Of a stretch of DNA of 64,000 nucleotides, positions 1 to 8,997 are shown in pieces. The stretch comes from Brevundimonas sp. GTDB taxonomy: Bacteria > Pseudomonadota > Alphaproteobacteria > Caulobacterales > Caulobacteraceae. The stretch spans positions 434,001 to 498,000 of the forward strand of contig NZ_JACVCG010000001.1 in assembly GCF_016742135.1 (NCBI RefSeq), given 5' to 3'. The notes beneath the pieces are model-generated. The model was not told where the DNA came from and did no database searches. It worked only from the letters and a program-made list of their open reading frames with translations. The stretch's first letter is position 1. Every line of letters starts with the position of its first letter. The position numbers and the translations under genes were made by a program.

Positions 1-291
1 CCAGGCGATCGACAGCGAAAGGGTGCGCTCGGCCCGGTCAGCCAGGGTTTCGAGGGCTTCGGGAGTGGGGTCGTCGACGTAGGTGTCGACGGCCCAGGCG
101 ATGTCCCCGGCCAGTCCCTCGGACAGTCGGGCATTCACGGTCTGCCAGTGGGCGTCGAAAAAGATCCAGGTGACGAATACCTGCATGACCAGGACCGGCA
201 GGACGATGATCAGCAGGGACCGGCCCCACAGGGAGGTCGGCAGTCGGCGCTTGAGGAAGCGTGTCCAGACCGTGGACGGGAGAAGTTTCAT
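1..291 (-). CDS. Sensor histidine kinase, N-terminal part (truncated by window edge)
   Basis: Only the first 97 residues are in the window; the gene runs off the left edge. Reading the minus strand from ATG at 291, a basic cytoplasmic stretch is followed by one strongly hydrophobic segment (about residues 25-45, rich in I, L and V) and then a soluble stretch with acidic residues, which fits transmembrane helix 1 and the start of a periplasmic sensor domain. It lies 24 bases downstream of an OmpR-type regulator on the same strand, the usual place for the EnvZ-type partner kinase. The catalytic domains are not visible, so the kinase call rests on context and topology. Confidence 0.7.
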   Translation of the reverse strand, partial: MKLLPSTVWTRFLKRRLPTSLWGRSLLIIVLPVLVMQVFVTWIFFDAHWQTVNARLSEGLAGDIAWAVDTYVDDPTPEALETLADRAERTLSLSIAW

Positions 292-315
292 GGAACGGGC
301 CCGTCTCGCCGCGCG

Positions 316-1053
316 TCAGTCCGGCGCCAGCATATAGCCGACGCCGCGCACGGTCTGGAGATACCGCGGATTCTTGGGGTCGACCTCCAGCTTGCGGCGC
401 AGGCGGGTGACCTGGACGTCGACGGCGCGGCCGGTGATATCGGCGGTATCGGGCGAAAGGGCCATGCGCTCGACCGGGGCATGGGCGTGAATGGCTAGGG
501 TTTTCAGGAGTTGGGCCTCGGCCTCGGTTAGGCGCTGGGGGCGACCCCCGCGCATCAGTTCCAGCCGCTCCATGTCAAAGACGGCGTCGCCCAGCTTGAT
601 CTCACGCGGAGTCAGGGGCTTGCCGCCGGTCCGACGCAGGATGGCATCGATCCGGAGAGCCAGCTCGCGCGGATCGAAGGGCTTGGACATGTAGTCGTCG
701 GCCCCGCGTGACAGGCCCTCAATGCGGTCGCCGGACTCGCCGCGCGCGGTCAACAGCAGTACGGGGGTCTGGGACGTCTCGGCCTTGCTCCTGACCCAGG
801 TGGTCAGGTCTAGGCCGCTTTCGCCGGGCATCATGATGTCCAGCACGATCAGGTCGAACTCGATCAGCTCCATCAGGCGGCGGGCGGCGGCCGCGTGGGC
901 GGCGCCGGTCACGCGATAGCCCTCGCGCGCCAGATATTCCTTGAGCAGCTCGCGAATCCGGTCGTCGTCATCGACGATCAGCAGGTGCCGTCCCGAACCG
1001 GCCCCCGCGACCGGGCCCGACCGCCCGTGGGAACGCCCGTCTGCGCCACTCAT
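316..1053 (-). CDS. OmpR/PhoB-family response regulator
   Basis: 245 residues. The receiver domain occupies about residues 24-140: an acidic DDDD cluster at the end of beta 1, the phospho-acceptor aspartate in LIVLDIMMPG, the conserved threonine/alanine stretch LLLTARGE and the lysine in MSKPFDPREL. The C-terminal half is a winged-helix DNA-binding domain (LTEAEAQLLKTL, then VDVQVTRLRRKLE and the VRGVGYML end typical of OmpR-class proteins). The first 22 residues are poorly conserved in type, so the true start may be slightly downstream. It is followed by the partner kinase on the same strand and faces ilvE divergently across 82 bases. It resembles OmpR by class; the regulated genes are unknown. 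Confidence 0.93.
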   Translation of the reverse strand: MSGADGRSHGRSGPVAGAGSGRHLLIVDDDDRIRELLKEYLAREGYRVTGAAHAAAARRLMELIEFDLIVLDIMMPGESGLDLTTWVRSKAETSQTPVLLLTARGESGDRIEGLSRGADDYMSKPFDPRELALRIDAILRRTGGKPLTPREIKLGDAVFDMERLELMRGGRPQRLTEAEAQLLKTLAIHAHAPVERMALSPDTADITGRAVDVQVTRLRRKLEVDPKNPRYLQTVRGVGYMLAPD

Positions 1054-1135
1054 TTCAGGCTCTCCCCGGCGAGAACGTTGACCTGAGCGACCCCGGAGGT
1101 TCTAACCTGCGCACAGCTAAGGGAGACTTTGTTCA

Positions 1136-2011
1136 ATGGCCTTCGTTCCTTTCGACGACCGTGACGGCTGGATCTGGATGGACGGCGACTTCGTGCCCTG
1201 GCGCGACGCGAAAACGCACGTTCTGACCCATGCCCTGCACTATGGCTCGTCGGTGTTCGAGGGTGAGCGTATGTACGATGGCGAAATCTTCAAGCTGACC
1301 GAGCACAGCGAGCGCCTGCGCCGCTCGGCCGAGCTGTTGGACTTCGAACTTCCGTACAGCGTGGCCGAGATCGACGCCGCCTGCAAGGCGACGTGCGAGC
1401 GAATGGGGCTGCGCGACTGTTATGTACGGCCTGTTGCCTATCGCGGTCCGGAGCAGGTCGGTGTCTCGGCCGGCAAGACGAAGATCCACGTGGCCATCGC
1501 CGTCTGGGACTGGCCCAGCTATTTCGACCCGGAGACCAAGGCGAAGGGCATCCGTCTGGAATGGGCCAAATGGCGCCGGCCTGACCCCATGACGGCGCCC
1601 TCGGCGGCCAAGGCGGCCGGTCTCTACATGATCTGCACCCTGTCCAAGACGGCCGCGGAGAAGCGCGGCTATGCCGATGCCATGATGCTGGACTGGCGCG
1701 GCTATGTGGCCGAGGCCACCGGGGCCAACGTCTTCTTCGTGCGGGACGGCGTAATCCATACGCCGCCGATCGATGGCATTCTCGATGGCATCACCCGCCA
1801 GACGGTGATCGCCCTGGCAGAGTCGAAGGGCATCGAGGTCGTGGTACGCCATATCCGGCCCGAGGAGTTGTCCACCTTCTCCGAGTGTTTCCTGACCGGC
1901 ACTGCGGTCGAGGTCACCCCGGTCAGCGAGATCGGCGAATATCGCTTCACTCCGGGTTCCATGACCCTCGACCTGATGGAGACCTATTCCCGCCTGGTGC
2001 GGCGCACCTGA
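1136..2011 (+). CDS. ilvE: Branched-chain amino acid aminotransferase
   Basis: 291 residues, the normal length for fold-type IV PLP aminotransferases. It transfers the amino group between glutamate and the 2-oxo acids of valine, leucine and isoleucine. Visible family signatures are HYGSSVFEGERMY near the N-terminus, the likely PLP lysine in SAAKAAGLYM, and the EATGANVFFV and FLTGTAVEVTPV motifs that bind the cofactor phosphate. The ATG at 1136 is preceded by GGGAG. The gene stands alone between the divergent response regulator and the convergent caspase-like gene, whose stop codon lies only three bases beyond the ilvE stop. Confidence 0.95.
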   Translation: MAFVPFDDRDGWIWMDGDFVPWRDAKTHVLTHALHYGSSVFEGERMYDGEIFKLTEHSERLRRSAELLDFELPYSVAEIDAACKATCERMGLRDCYVRPVAYRGPEQVGVSAGKTKIHVAIAVWDWPSYFDPETKAKGIRLEWAKWRRPDPMTAPSAAKAAGLYMICTLSKTAAEKRGYADAMMLDWRGYVAEATGANVFFVRDGVIHTPPIDGILDGITRQTVIALAESKGIEVVVRHIRPEELSTFSECFLTGTAVEVTPVSEIGEYRFTPGSMTLDLMETYSRLVRRT

Positions 2012-2014
2012 TCC

Positions 2015-4261
2015 CTATCCGCGCCCAATGCGGATGACGACATCGTCGACCTGCACGCCGCCCCGCTCGACCACCAGGTGCTGGTAACTGCGCTGGCCGT
2101 CCATGGTCTGGGTCTGGACGTCCATGACCTCCGAGGCAAATTTGCGCCGCAGATAGGTGGTCAGCTCGCCGGCGGTGATCAGGTCGTCGCCGTCATAGTT
2201 GGCCTCGCCTGTCAGGCCTGTGCGCAGGAAGTGGGACAGATAGCCCCCGGCCTGGAATTTGACGGCTACCTGGCTGGTCAGATCCTCTTCCGAGCTGAAC
2301 AGACCGATCACGCCGGGACGATTGACGACGTTTCGCGCAAAGCCTCCCGAGAAGCAGCTGTCCAGCACAATCAGCGACAGGCGGGTGTCGAGGCTGGCGA
2401 ACAGTTCGGCCATTTCGGCGTCGGTGATCTGGCCATCGCGCAAAACGATGGTCTCGGCCAGCCCGTCCAGCTCATTGCCGCTGACGGCGACCGACTGTTG
2501 CGAGCCGTGGCCCGAGAAGAAGAACAGGAAGATGTCATCGGGACCGGCCTGGGCCGCAACTTCGGCAAAGGCCCGCCGCACGCCGCCCACTGTGGCGTCA
2601 GCGTCCGTCAGCACGATACTGGCCGGGTTCAGTACGCCTTCACGCCGCAGGGCCTCGGCCAGCTTCAGGGCGTCATCGGCCGTGTAGGCGAGGTCCGAGG
2701 CATAGCCGCCATAGTCGGAAACGCCGACCATGATGGCAAACACGCGAGGACCCCCGCGGACGCCGGCCTGACGCGGGGTGCCGAGGCTGAGGCCGGCCGT
2801 CAGGCTGTAGGGGCCGACCTCGCCGGGGCCGTAGCTGGTGACCGAAACTGTGTAATCGCCGTCGGCCGGCAGGATCATGTCGATCCGGCTGTTGGTGCCG
2901 TCCGGGCCGTCGTCATTGTCCGCCGAGGCATCGCCGGGGCCACGCAGCATCAGATAGGTGTCAAAGGCATCAGACTGCAGGTCCAGGGCAACCCTTTCCC
3001 CGCGCCGTCCCGTGATCACATAGCGATCGGCATATTCACCGGTGGTCAGTTGTTCATCGCTGCCTGAGAGCATTCCCGACAGGGAGACGCCGCCGGCGAA
3101 GCTGTTGCCCGCGCGGGGGGAGACAGCGGTCTGGACACTGCCGGCGTCGCTGCTTGACACGCTCAGGCGATAGGTGCCGGTTTCGCCGGGCTGATAGCTG
3201 GTGGCGACGATCTGGTATTCGCCAGTGGCCGGAAGGGTCAGGACCAGACGGCTGTTGACGCCGTCCTCGCCGGTCTCGTCATCGTCATTGGCGACCGCGA
3301 AGTCGCCCGGGCCCTGCACGAACAGATAGGGGTCGAACTGGTCCGATCGCAGGGTGACCTCGATGTGATCTCCGGCCTGACCGTGCAGGGTATAAACGGT
3401 CATGTATTCGCCGGACCGCAAGGTGTCGTTGCCGACGTCCAGCCGTCCCGTCACGGCCTGGCCCGGGCGCACAATGGACCCGCCGGTTGCGGCTATGGCG
3501 GTGGTGCCGCCCGCTTCTTCCAGGATCAGTGTGTAGGCACCGGTTTCGCCGACTTCATAGCTGGTGGTGATGATCGAGACTTCACCCGTGTCGGGCATGA
3601 CAAACTGAATGCGGCTGTTGCGGCTTCCGCGCCCGGTCTGGTCGTCGTCATTGTCTTCCTGAACCCCGACGCCCCGCACCATCAGATAGGGATCGAACTC
3701 GGCCGAGTTCAGTCGCACCACATAGGTCTGGCCCGGCGTGCCCGTGAACGACCAGCTGTCGGCATATTCCCCGCTGGAGATGGTTTCATCAGAGCCGTTG
3801 AGTTGACCGGCGTTGGCGGTGCCTTCCTGCGCACGGCCACCGCCCTGGGCGGAAATCGGGGGGCCGACGCCTTCCAGAACGCTCAGGGTGTAGCGACCGC
3901 TTTCGCCGGGCGCGAAGGTGGTGGCCTGAATGCGATACTGGCCACTGGCCGGCAGTCGGACCGTCAGCTGGGAATCGACATCGCCCTCGTCACGATCGTC
4001 ATTGAACTCGGCAAAGCCGGACGGACCTCGGATCATCACATAGGAATCGACGTCGCTGGACGACATCCGGACGGTCACCTGCTGGCCGGCGCGCCCCTCG
4101 AACACATAGACGTCGACATATTCGCCTGACGTCAGCTGGGCGTCGCCGGCCTGGAGCCGGCCCTGGACCTCTCCGCCCAGCCGGATCGGGTCCTGGGCCG
4201 AAGCCGGAAGCGCGGTCAGCGCCATGAGGCCCGTGGCCAGTGTGACCAGACAGCCCCTCAT
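2015..4261 (-). CDS. Secreted caspase-family (orthocaspase) protein with four PPC-like repeats
   Basis: 748 residues from the ATG at 4261, chosen because it directly begins a clean signal peptide (MRGCLVTLATGL..., cleavage near ALPASA-Q at residue 22); a start 42 bases upstream at 4303 is also open. Residues of about 28-490 form four repeats of roughly 100 residues, each containing a SGEYAD-like start, an acidic NDDD cluster and a GETGxYxL end, as in bacterial pre-peptidase C-terminal (PPC) beta-sandwich domains. The C-terminal third is a peptidase C14 domain with the catalytic dyad His585 (FFSGHGSQ) and Cys636 (LDSCFSGGF). Caspase-fold hydrolases of this type usually cut after Arg or Lys; substrate and role are unknown. 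PPC repeats normally lie C-terminal to a protease, so their N-terminal position here is unusual. It is single-gene, convergent with ilvE. Confidence 0.88.
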   Translation of the reverse strand: MRGCLVTLATGLMALTALPASAQDPIRLGGEVQGRLQAGDAQLTSGEYVDVYVFEGRAGQQVTVRMSSSDVDSYVMIRGPSGFAEFNDDRDEGDVDSQLTVRLPASGQYRIQATTFAPGESGRYTLSVLEGVGPPISAQGGGRAQEGTANAGQLNGSDETISSGEYADSWSFTGTPGQTYVVRLNSAEFDPYLMVRGVGVQEDNDDDQTGRGSRNSRIQFVMPDTGEVSIITTSYEVGETGAYTLILEEAGGTTAIAATGGSIVRPGQAVTGRLDVGNDTLRSGEYMTVYTLHGQAGDHIEVTLRSDQFDPYLFVQGPGDFAVANDDDETGEDGVNSRLVLTLPATGEYQIVATSYQPGETGTYRLSVSSSDAGSVQTAVSPRAGNSFAGGVSLSGMLSGSDEQLTTGEYADRYVITGRRGERVALDLQSDAFDTYLMLRGPGDASADNDDGPDGTNSRIDMILPADGDYTVSVTSYGPGEVGPYSLTAGLSLGTPRQAGVRGGPRVFAIMVGVSDYGGYASDLAYTADDALKLAEALRREGVLNPASIVLTDADATVGGVRRAFAEVAAQAGPDDIFLFFFSGHGSQQSVAVSGNELDGLAETIVLRDGQITDAEMAELFASLDTRLSLIVLDSCFSGGFARNVVNRPGVIGLFSSEEDLTSQVAVKFQAGGYLSHFLRTGLTGEANYDGDDLITAGELTTYLRRKFASEVMDVQTQTMDGQRSYQHLVVERGGVQVDDVVIRIGRG

Positions 4262-4473
4262 GACCCTGCCCCACCCGCCGAAAAGCCGCTCGGAACCCGC
4301 CATGGTGTGTGCCTCCCCCAGACCGGATGCAGACTATCAACGGTATGCGGCCCGGCAAGCCTGTCTGAACCTGACGACTCCTGGGGCCAGGATCAAACCG
4401 CCCCTTGCCAGTTCGCGTGGGCTGGCGTTCAAGCGATACGGGGCGCAGCACATCGCGCGGCCGGGGAGTGCCA

Positions 4474-5745
4474 ATGTTCACGACACTGAATGCCCAGAGC
4501 GCGCTGGGTCTGATCGTCATCGTCGCCGTTTGCTGGCTGCTGTCCGAGGACCGCAAGCGCTTTCCGTGGCGTTTGGCGCTGGGCGCGGTGGCGGTGCAGT
4601 CGACGCTGGTGCTGGCCCTGTTCGCCATTCCAGGCTCCGAAAGGCTGCTCTCGGCGATCAGCGGCGCTGTCGCCGGCCTGGCCGCCGCGACCAGCCGCGG
4701 GACGCAGTTTGTGTTCGGCTATCTGGCCGGCGGCGACCAACCCTATGCCGTGACCAACGACGGGGCCTTGTTCACCTTCGCCTTTCAGGTTCTGCCGCTG
4801 ATCCTGGTGATCTCGGCTCTGTCGGCCCTGCTTTGGCACTGGAAGATCCTGAAGTGGATCACCCTTGGGTTCGGCCTGCTGTTTCAGCGCACCATGGGGC
4901 TGGGAGGGGCGTCGGCCCTGGCGGTGGCGGCGAACATCTTTCTGGGCATGATCGAGAGCCCGATCGTGATCCGCGCCTATCTGGACAAGCTGACCCGGTC
5001 GGAACTGTTCCTGATGATGACGGTCGGCCTGTCCACGGTGGCGGGCTCGACCATGGTGGCCTATGCCGCGATCCTGTCTCCAGTGATGTTGAACGCCGCC
5101 GGCCATGTGCTGGTGGCCTCGATCATTGCGGCACCGGCGGGGGTGCTGCTGGCGCGCGTCATCGTTCCGGAGACGCCCGGTCAGGGCGGGGCCCACGCCG
5201 ACTATGACTCTGCGCTCAAGTACGACAGCGCCATCGACGCCATCGTCAAGGGCACGTCGGACGGACTGATGGTGGTGCTGAACATCTCCGCGGTACTGAT
5301 CGTGTTCGTCTCCCTGGTGGCCCTGACCAACCTCATGATGGGGGGGCTGTGGCTGTTCGACGGGCCGGTCACCGTGGAGAGGCTGCTGGGCTGGGTGTTC
5401 ATGCCGGTGGCGTGGCTGACCGGCGTCGAATGGGCCGAAGCGGGCAAGGCCGGGTGGCTGCTGGGGGTCAAGCTGACCCTGACCGAATTCGTCGCCTTCA
5501 TCGAGCTGGGCGGGATTCCGGTCGGCGACATCAGCGACCGCACCCGGATGCTAATGACCTATGCCCTGTGCGGATTCGCCAATATCGGCTCGGTGGGCAT
5601 CATGGTGACGGGTCTCAGCGTGCTGATGCCCGATCGCCGCCAGGAGGTGCTGAGCCTGATCTGGAAGGCCCTGTTCGCCGGCTTTCTCGCCACCCTGATG
5701 GCCGCCTCGGTTGTGGGCCTGATGCCCGACGCCATATTCGGCTGA
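4474..5745 (+). CDS. Concentrative nucleoside transporter (CNT/NupC family)
   Basis: 423 residues with about ten hydrophobic segments; an inner-membrane symporter that takes up nucleosides with H+ or Na+. Family features are the LGFGLLFQRTMGLGGASALAVAANIFLGM-type core around residues 130-160 (GASALAVAANIFLGMIESP), the TVGLSTVAGSTMVAYA stretch and the C-terminal YALCGFANIGSVGIM motif. The ATG at 4474 is preceded by GGGGAG at good spacing; an upstream in-frame ATG at 4405 would add a charged, unmembrane-like leader and was not used. A GST gene follows after 16 bases. Substrate range cannot be read from sequence. Confidence 0.9.
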   Translation: MFTTLNAQSALGLIVIVAVCWLLSEDRKRFPWRLALGAVAVQSTLVLALFAIPGSERLLSAISGAVAGLAAATSRGTQFVFGYLAGGDQPYAVTNDGALFTFAFQVLPLILVISALSALLWHWKILKWITLGFGLLFQRTMGLGGASALAVAANIFLGMIESPIVIRAYLDKLTRSELFLMMTVGLSTVAGSTMVAYAAILSPVMLNAAGHVLVASIIAAPAGVLLARVIVPETPGQGGAHADYDSALKYDSAIDAIVKGTSDGLMVVLNISAVLIVFVSLVALTNLMMGGLWLFDGPVTVERLLGWVFMPVAWLTGVEWAEAGKAGWLLGVKLTLTEFVAFIELGGIPVGDISDRTRMLMTYALCGFANIGSVGIMVTGLSVLMPDRRQEVLSLIWKALFAGFLATLMAASVVGLMPDAIFG

Positions 5746-5761
5746 AACCGGAGATCGAACC

Positions 5762-6382
5762 ATGAAGCTCTACACCTCGCATCGCGCCCCCAATCCCCGC
5801 CGGGTGCGCTGGGTCATGGCCGAAAAGGGTATCGAGGACATCGAGGTCGTGCAGGTCGATCTGCTGGCCGGCGAGCACCGCACCCCGGAGTATCGCGCCA
5901 AGGTCGGCGTGCCGCATGTTCCCGCGCTGGAACTCGACGACGGCACTTGTATCTCCGAGTCGGTGGCTATCTGCCGCTATCTGGAATCCCTCTATCCCGA
6001 GCCGAACCTGTTCGGGATCGACGCCCGTGAGCAGGCGATCGTCGAGATGTGGACCCGGCGCTGCGAATTCTATCTGGCCAATCCGGTGATGCTGACGGTG
6101 CGCTTTACCCACCCGGCTCTGGCCGTGCTGGAAGCCACGCCCCAGCCCCAGGTCGCGGACTACAACCGCGTCGCCGCCGAGCGGTTCATGAAGACGCTGG
6201 ATCGCCACCTCGACGGACGGGATTACCTCGCTCTGGACCGTTTCACCATCGCCGACATCGTCGCCGTGGTCGGGCTGGATTTCGCGAGGCTGATCAAATA
6301 CCGCCCGCCAGCCGAGCTGGAAAACCTGAACCGCTGGCTGGACGCCTGCCGCGCCCGTCCGGCGGCCAGGGCAGGGGCCTGA
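5762..6382 (+). CDS. Glutathione S-transferase family protein
   Basis: 206 residues. The N-terminal thioredoxin-like domain (KLYTSHRAPNPRRVRWVMAE, then VPALELDDGTCISESVAICRYLE, with the cis-Pro and the ESxAI glutathione gamma-glutamyl site) is followed by an all-helical C-terminal domain ending in the FTIADIVAVVGLDF motif, the N-capping box region of GSTs. It conjugates or reduces substrates with glutathione in the cytoplasm; the substrate is unknown. The start has GGAG upstream. It lies directly behind the nucleoside transporter and converges on the damaged oxygenase gene with a single base between stops. Confidence 0.9.
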   Translation: MKLYTSHRAPNPRRVRWVMAEKGIEDIEVVQVDLLAGEHRTPEYRAKVGVPHVPALELDDGTCISESVAICRYLESLYPEPNLFGIDAREQAIVEMWTRRCEFYLANPVMLTVRFTHPALAVLEATPQPQVADYNRVAAERFMKTLDRHLDGRDYLALDRFTIADIVAVVGLDFARLIKYRPPAELENLNRWLDACRARPAARAGA

Positions 6383-6383
6383 C

Positions 6384-7522
6384 CTACAGGTCGAGCCGGG
6401 TCAGATTGGCCTCCCGGATCGTGGCGGCGGCCTCGTCGTAAAGAAACGGCAGAAAGGCGTAGCGTCGCCCCCGCGAGACCGGCGTGACCTGGTGCAGCAG
6501 GGAACAGGAAAACACGACCGCCCCCCCGACCGGCGGGCGATACGTCTGGGGGCCATATTCCGGAAAGCCGACCTCTCCGCCCTCGAAATCGGCATTGAGA
6601 TTGATCGAGACGGCAAACCTCCTGTGTGCGGTGCCGGAGGTGGTATTGTCCCGGTGGGGGCGGAAATGCGCCTGATCGGTCGCGTCGTAACAGGCCACGA
6701 GGTAGCGTTCCATCCGGGTGACCTGAAACTGATAGGCGCGTTCGATCTGGGGAAGGATGCGCCGGTGGATACGCTCGGGGTGGCGGCGATCAGCGCCGGG
6801 TCCTCGATCAGGACGTCGCGGCGGGTCTTGTGACCCGGGTCGGTCACCAGCTTCGTACGCCCGTTGCGCTGGACCATGACGCCGGACAAGGCGCCGCCAG
6901 CCTTGTCATAGGTCTGGATCAGGCGGGCACACAGCTCCGGTTCAAAGATCTGCGGCAGGTAGAGGACGGGGGCAAACCCGGCAATGCCCGTGGCATGATT
7001 GACCGGCGGCAGATCCGACAGAAGGACCTGCAGGGCTTCAAGGTCCGTTCCGCCTTCGGCGAAGGGGATGATGGCCTTCACGCGAAGGGAGGGGTCGAGG
7101 ATCGTCCAGAACCGCCTCAACGGCTCGATCGCCGGATCCGGATGGGGGGAATCGGGGGCAGCGCCATAGAGGCGGGCGACGGAACGATCAAAGTCCCAGA
7201 ACCACCGGATTCCCGGCAGCCGGGCTTTCAGACGCGCTTCATCACGGGGATCCTGGGTCAGGCCGAAGAAGGCGATGTGGGTATCGTCGAACAGGGGCCG
7301 CTGTGCCTGCAGCCAGGTCAGGACCCTCTGTCCGGCCGCATCCGCCGTGCTGCCGATGAAGCCCAGCACGATCCAGCGCCCGGCAGCGGTGTCGAATACA
7401 TGGTCGTCGCGGCTGGTCGATCTCTGCCGGAACCACGGCGCGGTGTCCCCCGGACGGAGTGCGATATAGCGGCCACCGGGCATTGGGGTGTCCCCGGGCG
7501 GGCCTGTTTCAGCAGTCGTCAT
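6384..7522 (-). pseudogene. Peroxiredoxin-like / 2OG-Fe(II) oxygenase fusion, interrupted by a frameshift
   Basis: Two minus-strand reading frames together encode one protein of about 380 residues. The 5' part (from ATG at 7522) holds a thioredoxin-fold, AhpC/TSA-like domain (RPGDTAPWF, WIVLGFIGS) without an obvious peroxidatic CxxC pair, then the start of a prolyl-hydroxylase-like region (VLYLPQIFEPELCARLI). Near 6777-6780, at a run of four G on the plus strand, the frame changes; the other frame continues with the iron-binding HFRPHRDNT motif, a distal His in LLHQVTP and the YAFLPFLYDE end, stopping at 6384. Restoring one C in the coding run (ACCCC to ACCCCC) gives a continuous product. It may be a real pseudogene or a base-calling error. 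Family role is probably oxygen-dependent hydroxylation; the substrate is unknown. Confidence 0.82.
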
Positions 7523-7637
7523 GGGAACCGGCCTAGCAGCCGGGGAAATCCCCAACCAATCACGCCTGAATCACGGTTCTGCGAGCGGCCGGCAGGCGCG
7601 GCACGGTCAGGGACACCAGCGCCGTGACCGAGGCCGG

Positions 7638-8072
7638 TCAGTCGCGCGTATTGAATTTCCGGATGACGCCCGAGAAGGTCATCAGCACCCGCTCACCGGC
7701 ATTGATCTGTCCCCGCACGAAGATCAGGCTCTTGCCGGCGCGGATTACCTCGCCGGTCGCCTCGACCAGTTCGCCGACATACGCACCGTCGATGAAAGTC
7801 GAATCCAGTTGTACGGTCACGCCCGACGCGCCCTCCATCTCCTGATAGGCGGCCTGGAACAGGGCGATGTCAGCAAAGGTCATCAGGCAGCCGCCGTGCA
7901 TACGGCCGCCGGCGTTCATGTGCTTGGCCTCGGCGCGAAAGGCGCAACGCATCCGGCCATCGGGGTCGGGACGAAAGTAGAAGGGCCCGACCACCTGATC
8001 GAAGGTGCCATGCAGGTCGTAGGTCTGCCAGCCCGCGAACTCGCCCTCGGTGACGGTGATCTTGGCGACCAT
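7638..8072 (-). CDS. PaaI-type hotdog-fold thioesterase
   Basis: 144 residues from ATG at 8072. It has the hotdog-fold signature of PaaI/YigI-like acyl-CoA thioesterases: HMNAGGRMHGGCLMTFADIA, where the HGG loop and the following acidic residue form the active site, then VQLDSTFIDGAYVGELVEA and a GKSLIFVRGQI strand. Such enzymes release acids from acyl- or aryl-CoA. A long upstream extension of the frame exists but overlaps the divergent DUF3253 gene and was not used. No catabolic neighbours reveal the substrate. Confidence 0.88.
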   Translation of the reverse strand: MVAKITVTEGEFAGWQTYDLHGTFDQVVGPFYFRPDPDGRMRCAFRAEAKHMNAGGRMHGGCLMTFADIALFQAAYQEMEGASGVTVQLDSTFIDGAYVGELVEATGEVIRAGKSLIFVRGQINAGERVLMTFSGVIRKFNTRD

Positions 8073-8120
8073 ATGATCCTCAGCCTTCTTCTTCCCCCCG
8101 CAATGCAGCATATAGGGGCA

Positions 8121-8420
8121 ATGAGCGACCCCATCGAAGAAACAATCTACGAAAAACTGGCTGCCCTGGGACCAGGCAAAAGCATCGAGCCGGCGGATGT
8201 GGCCAAGGCCGTGCAGCCTGAGCAATGGCAGCGGATGCTGCCGCGGGTGCGTACCACCGCCCTGGGCCTGATGCGGCAGGGGCGTCTGATGATCACTAAG
8301 AAGGGCAAGCCGGTCGATCCCTCCAGCTTCAAGGGCGTGATCCGGCTGCGTCTGCCGACGGCCGAGGAGGCCCAGCAGCTGATCGAGGCCCGGACCGCCG
8401 CGCCGGACGATGCGGACTGA
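8121..8420 (+). CDS. DUF3253 small protein
   Basis: 99 residues from ATG at 8121, preceded by GGGG. The sequence (ETIYEKLAALGPGKSIEPADVAKAV, then LMRQGRLMITKKGKPVDP and a GVIRLRLP strand) matches what I recall of DUF3253, a small domain predicted to form a winged helix. It overlaps the following UDG-family gene by 11 bases, so the two are likely translated together, which suggests but does not prove a nucleic-acid-related role. No function is known to me. Confidence 0.8.
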   Translation: MSDPIEETIYEKLAALGPGKSIEPADVAKAVQPEQWQRMLPRVRTTALGLMRQGRLMITKKGKPVDPSSFKGVIRLRLPTAEEAQQLIEARTAAPDDAD

Positions 8421-8997
8421 TCTGGACGCGCTGCTGGCCGGGATCGCCGGGTGCCGTGCCTGTGCGCACACATTCGGCCATGAGCCCCGACCGGTGGTCA
8501 TGGTATCGGAACACACCCGTCTGCTGATCTGTGGCCAGGCGCCCGGGCGCCGGGTGCATGACAGCGGGCGGCCCTTCACCGACCCCTCGGGAGACCGGCT
8601 GCGCGCCTGGCTGGCCGTGGATGCGGAGACCTTCTATGGCGATGAGCGGATCGGCGTCGCGGCCCAGGCCTTTTGCTATCCCGGCACGAGTCCCAAGGGG
8701 GGCGATTATCCGCCTCCGGCCCGCTGTGCCGAGCTTTGGCGGGACCCTCTGCTGAAGGCGTTGGCCCAGGTTGAGCTTACCCTGCTGGTGGGCAGCCATG
8801 CCCAGGCGTGGGCCCTGGGGGATTGCTATCGCGGGATGACCGACACCGTGCGGAACTGGCGGGACCACCTGCCCGATGTGCTGCCCCTGCCGCATCCATC
8901 ATGGCGCAATACCGCCTGGCTGACCCGCCACCCCTGGTTCGAAGCCGAGGTGGTCCCGTATCTTCGCGAACGGGTCCGGGGCATTCTGAACCGATGA
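8410..8997 (+). CDS. Uracil-DNA glycosylase superfamily protein
   Basis: 195 residues. It carries the UDG-superfamily motif 1 (LLICGQAPGRRVHDSGRPFTD resembles GEAPG...GxPF of family 4/5 enzymes) and the C-terminal LPLPHPSWRN motif that inserts into DNA. An N-terminal CRAC pair is present, but a full set of four iron-sulfur cysteines is not obvious. The usual role is excision of uracil or related bases from DNA; members of this short subgroup are not well characterised. It sits in a tight run, overlapping DUF3253 upstream by 11 bases and the lipoprotein hydrolase downstream by ATGA. Confidence 0.82.
   Translation: MRTDLDALLAGIAGCRACAHTFGHEPRPVVMVSEHTRLLICGQAPGRRVHDSGRPFTDPSGDRLRAWLAVDAETFYGDERIGVAAQAFCYPGTSPKGGDYPPPARCAELWRDPLLKALAQVELTLLVGSHAQAWALGDCYRGMTDTVRNWRDHLPDVLPLPHPSWRNTAWLTRHPWFEAEVVPYLRERVRGILNR

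Noticed and set aside
2078-3067. A 329-codon plus-strand frame opposite the orthocaspase
   Set aside because: Shadow; it has no ribosome site or family motifs.
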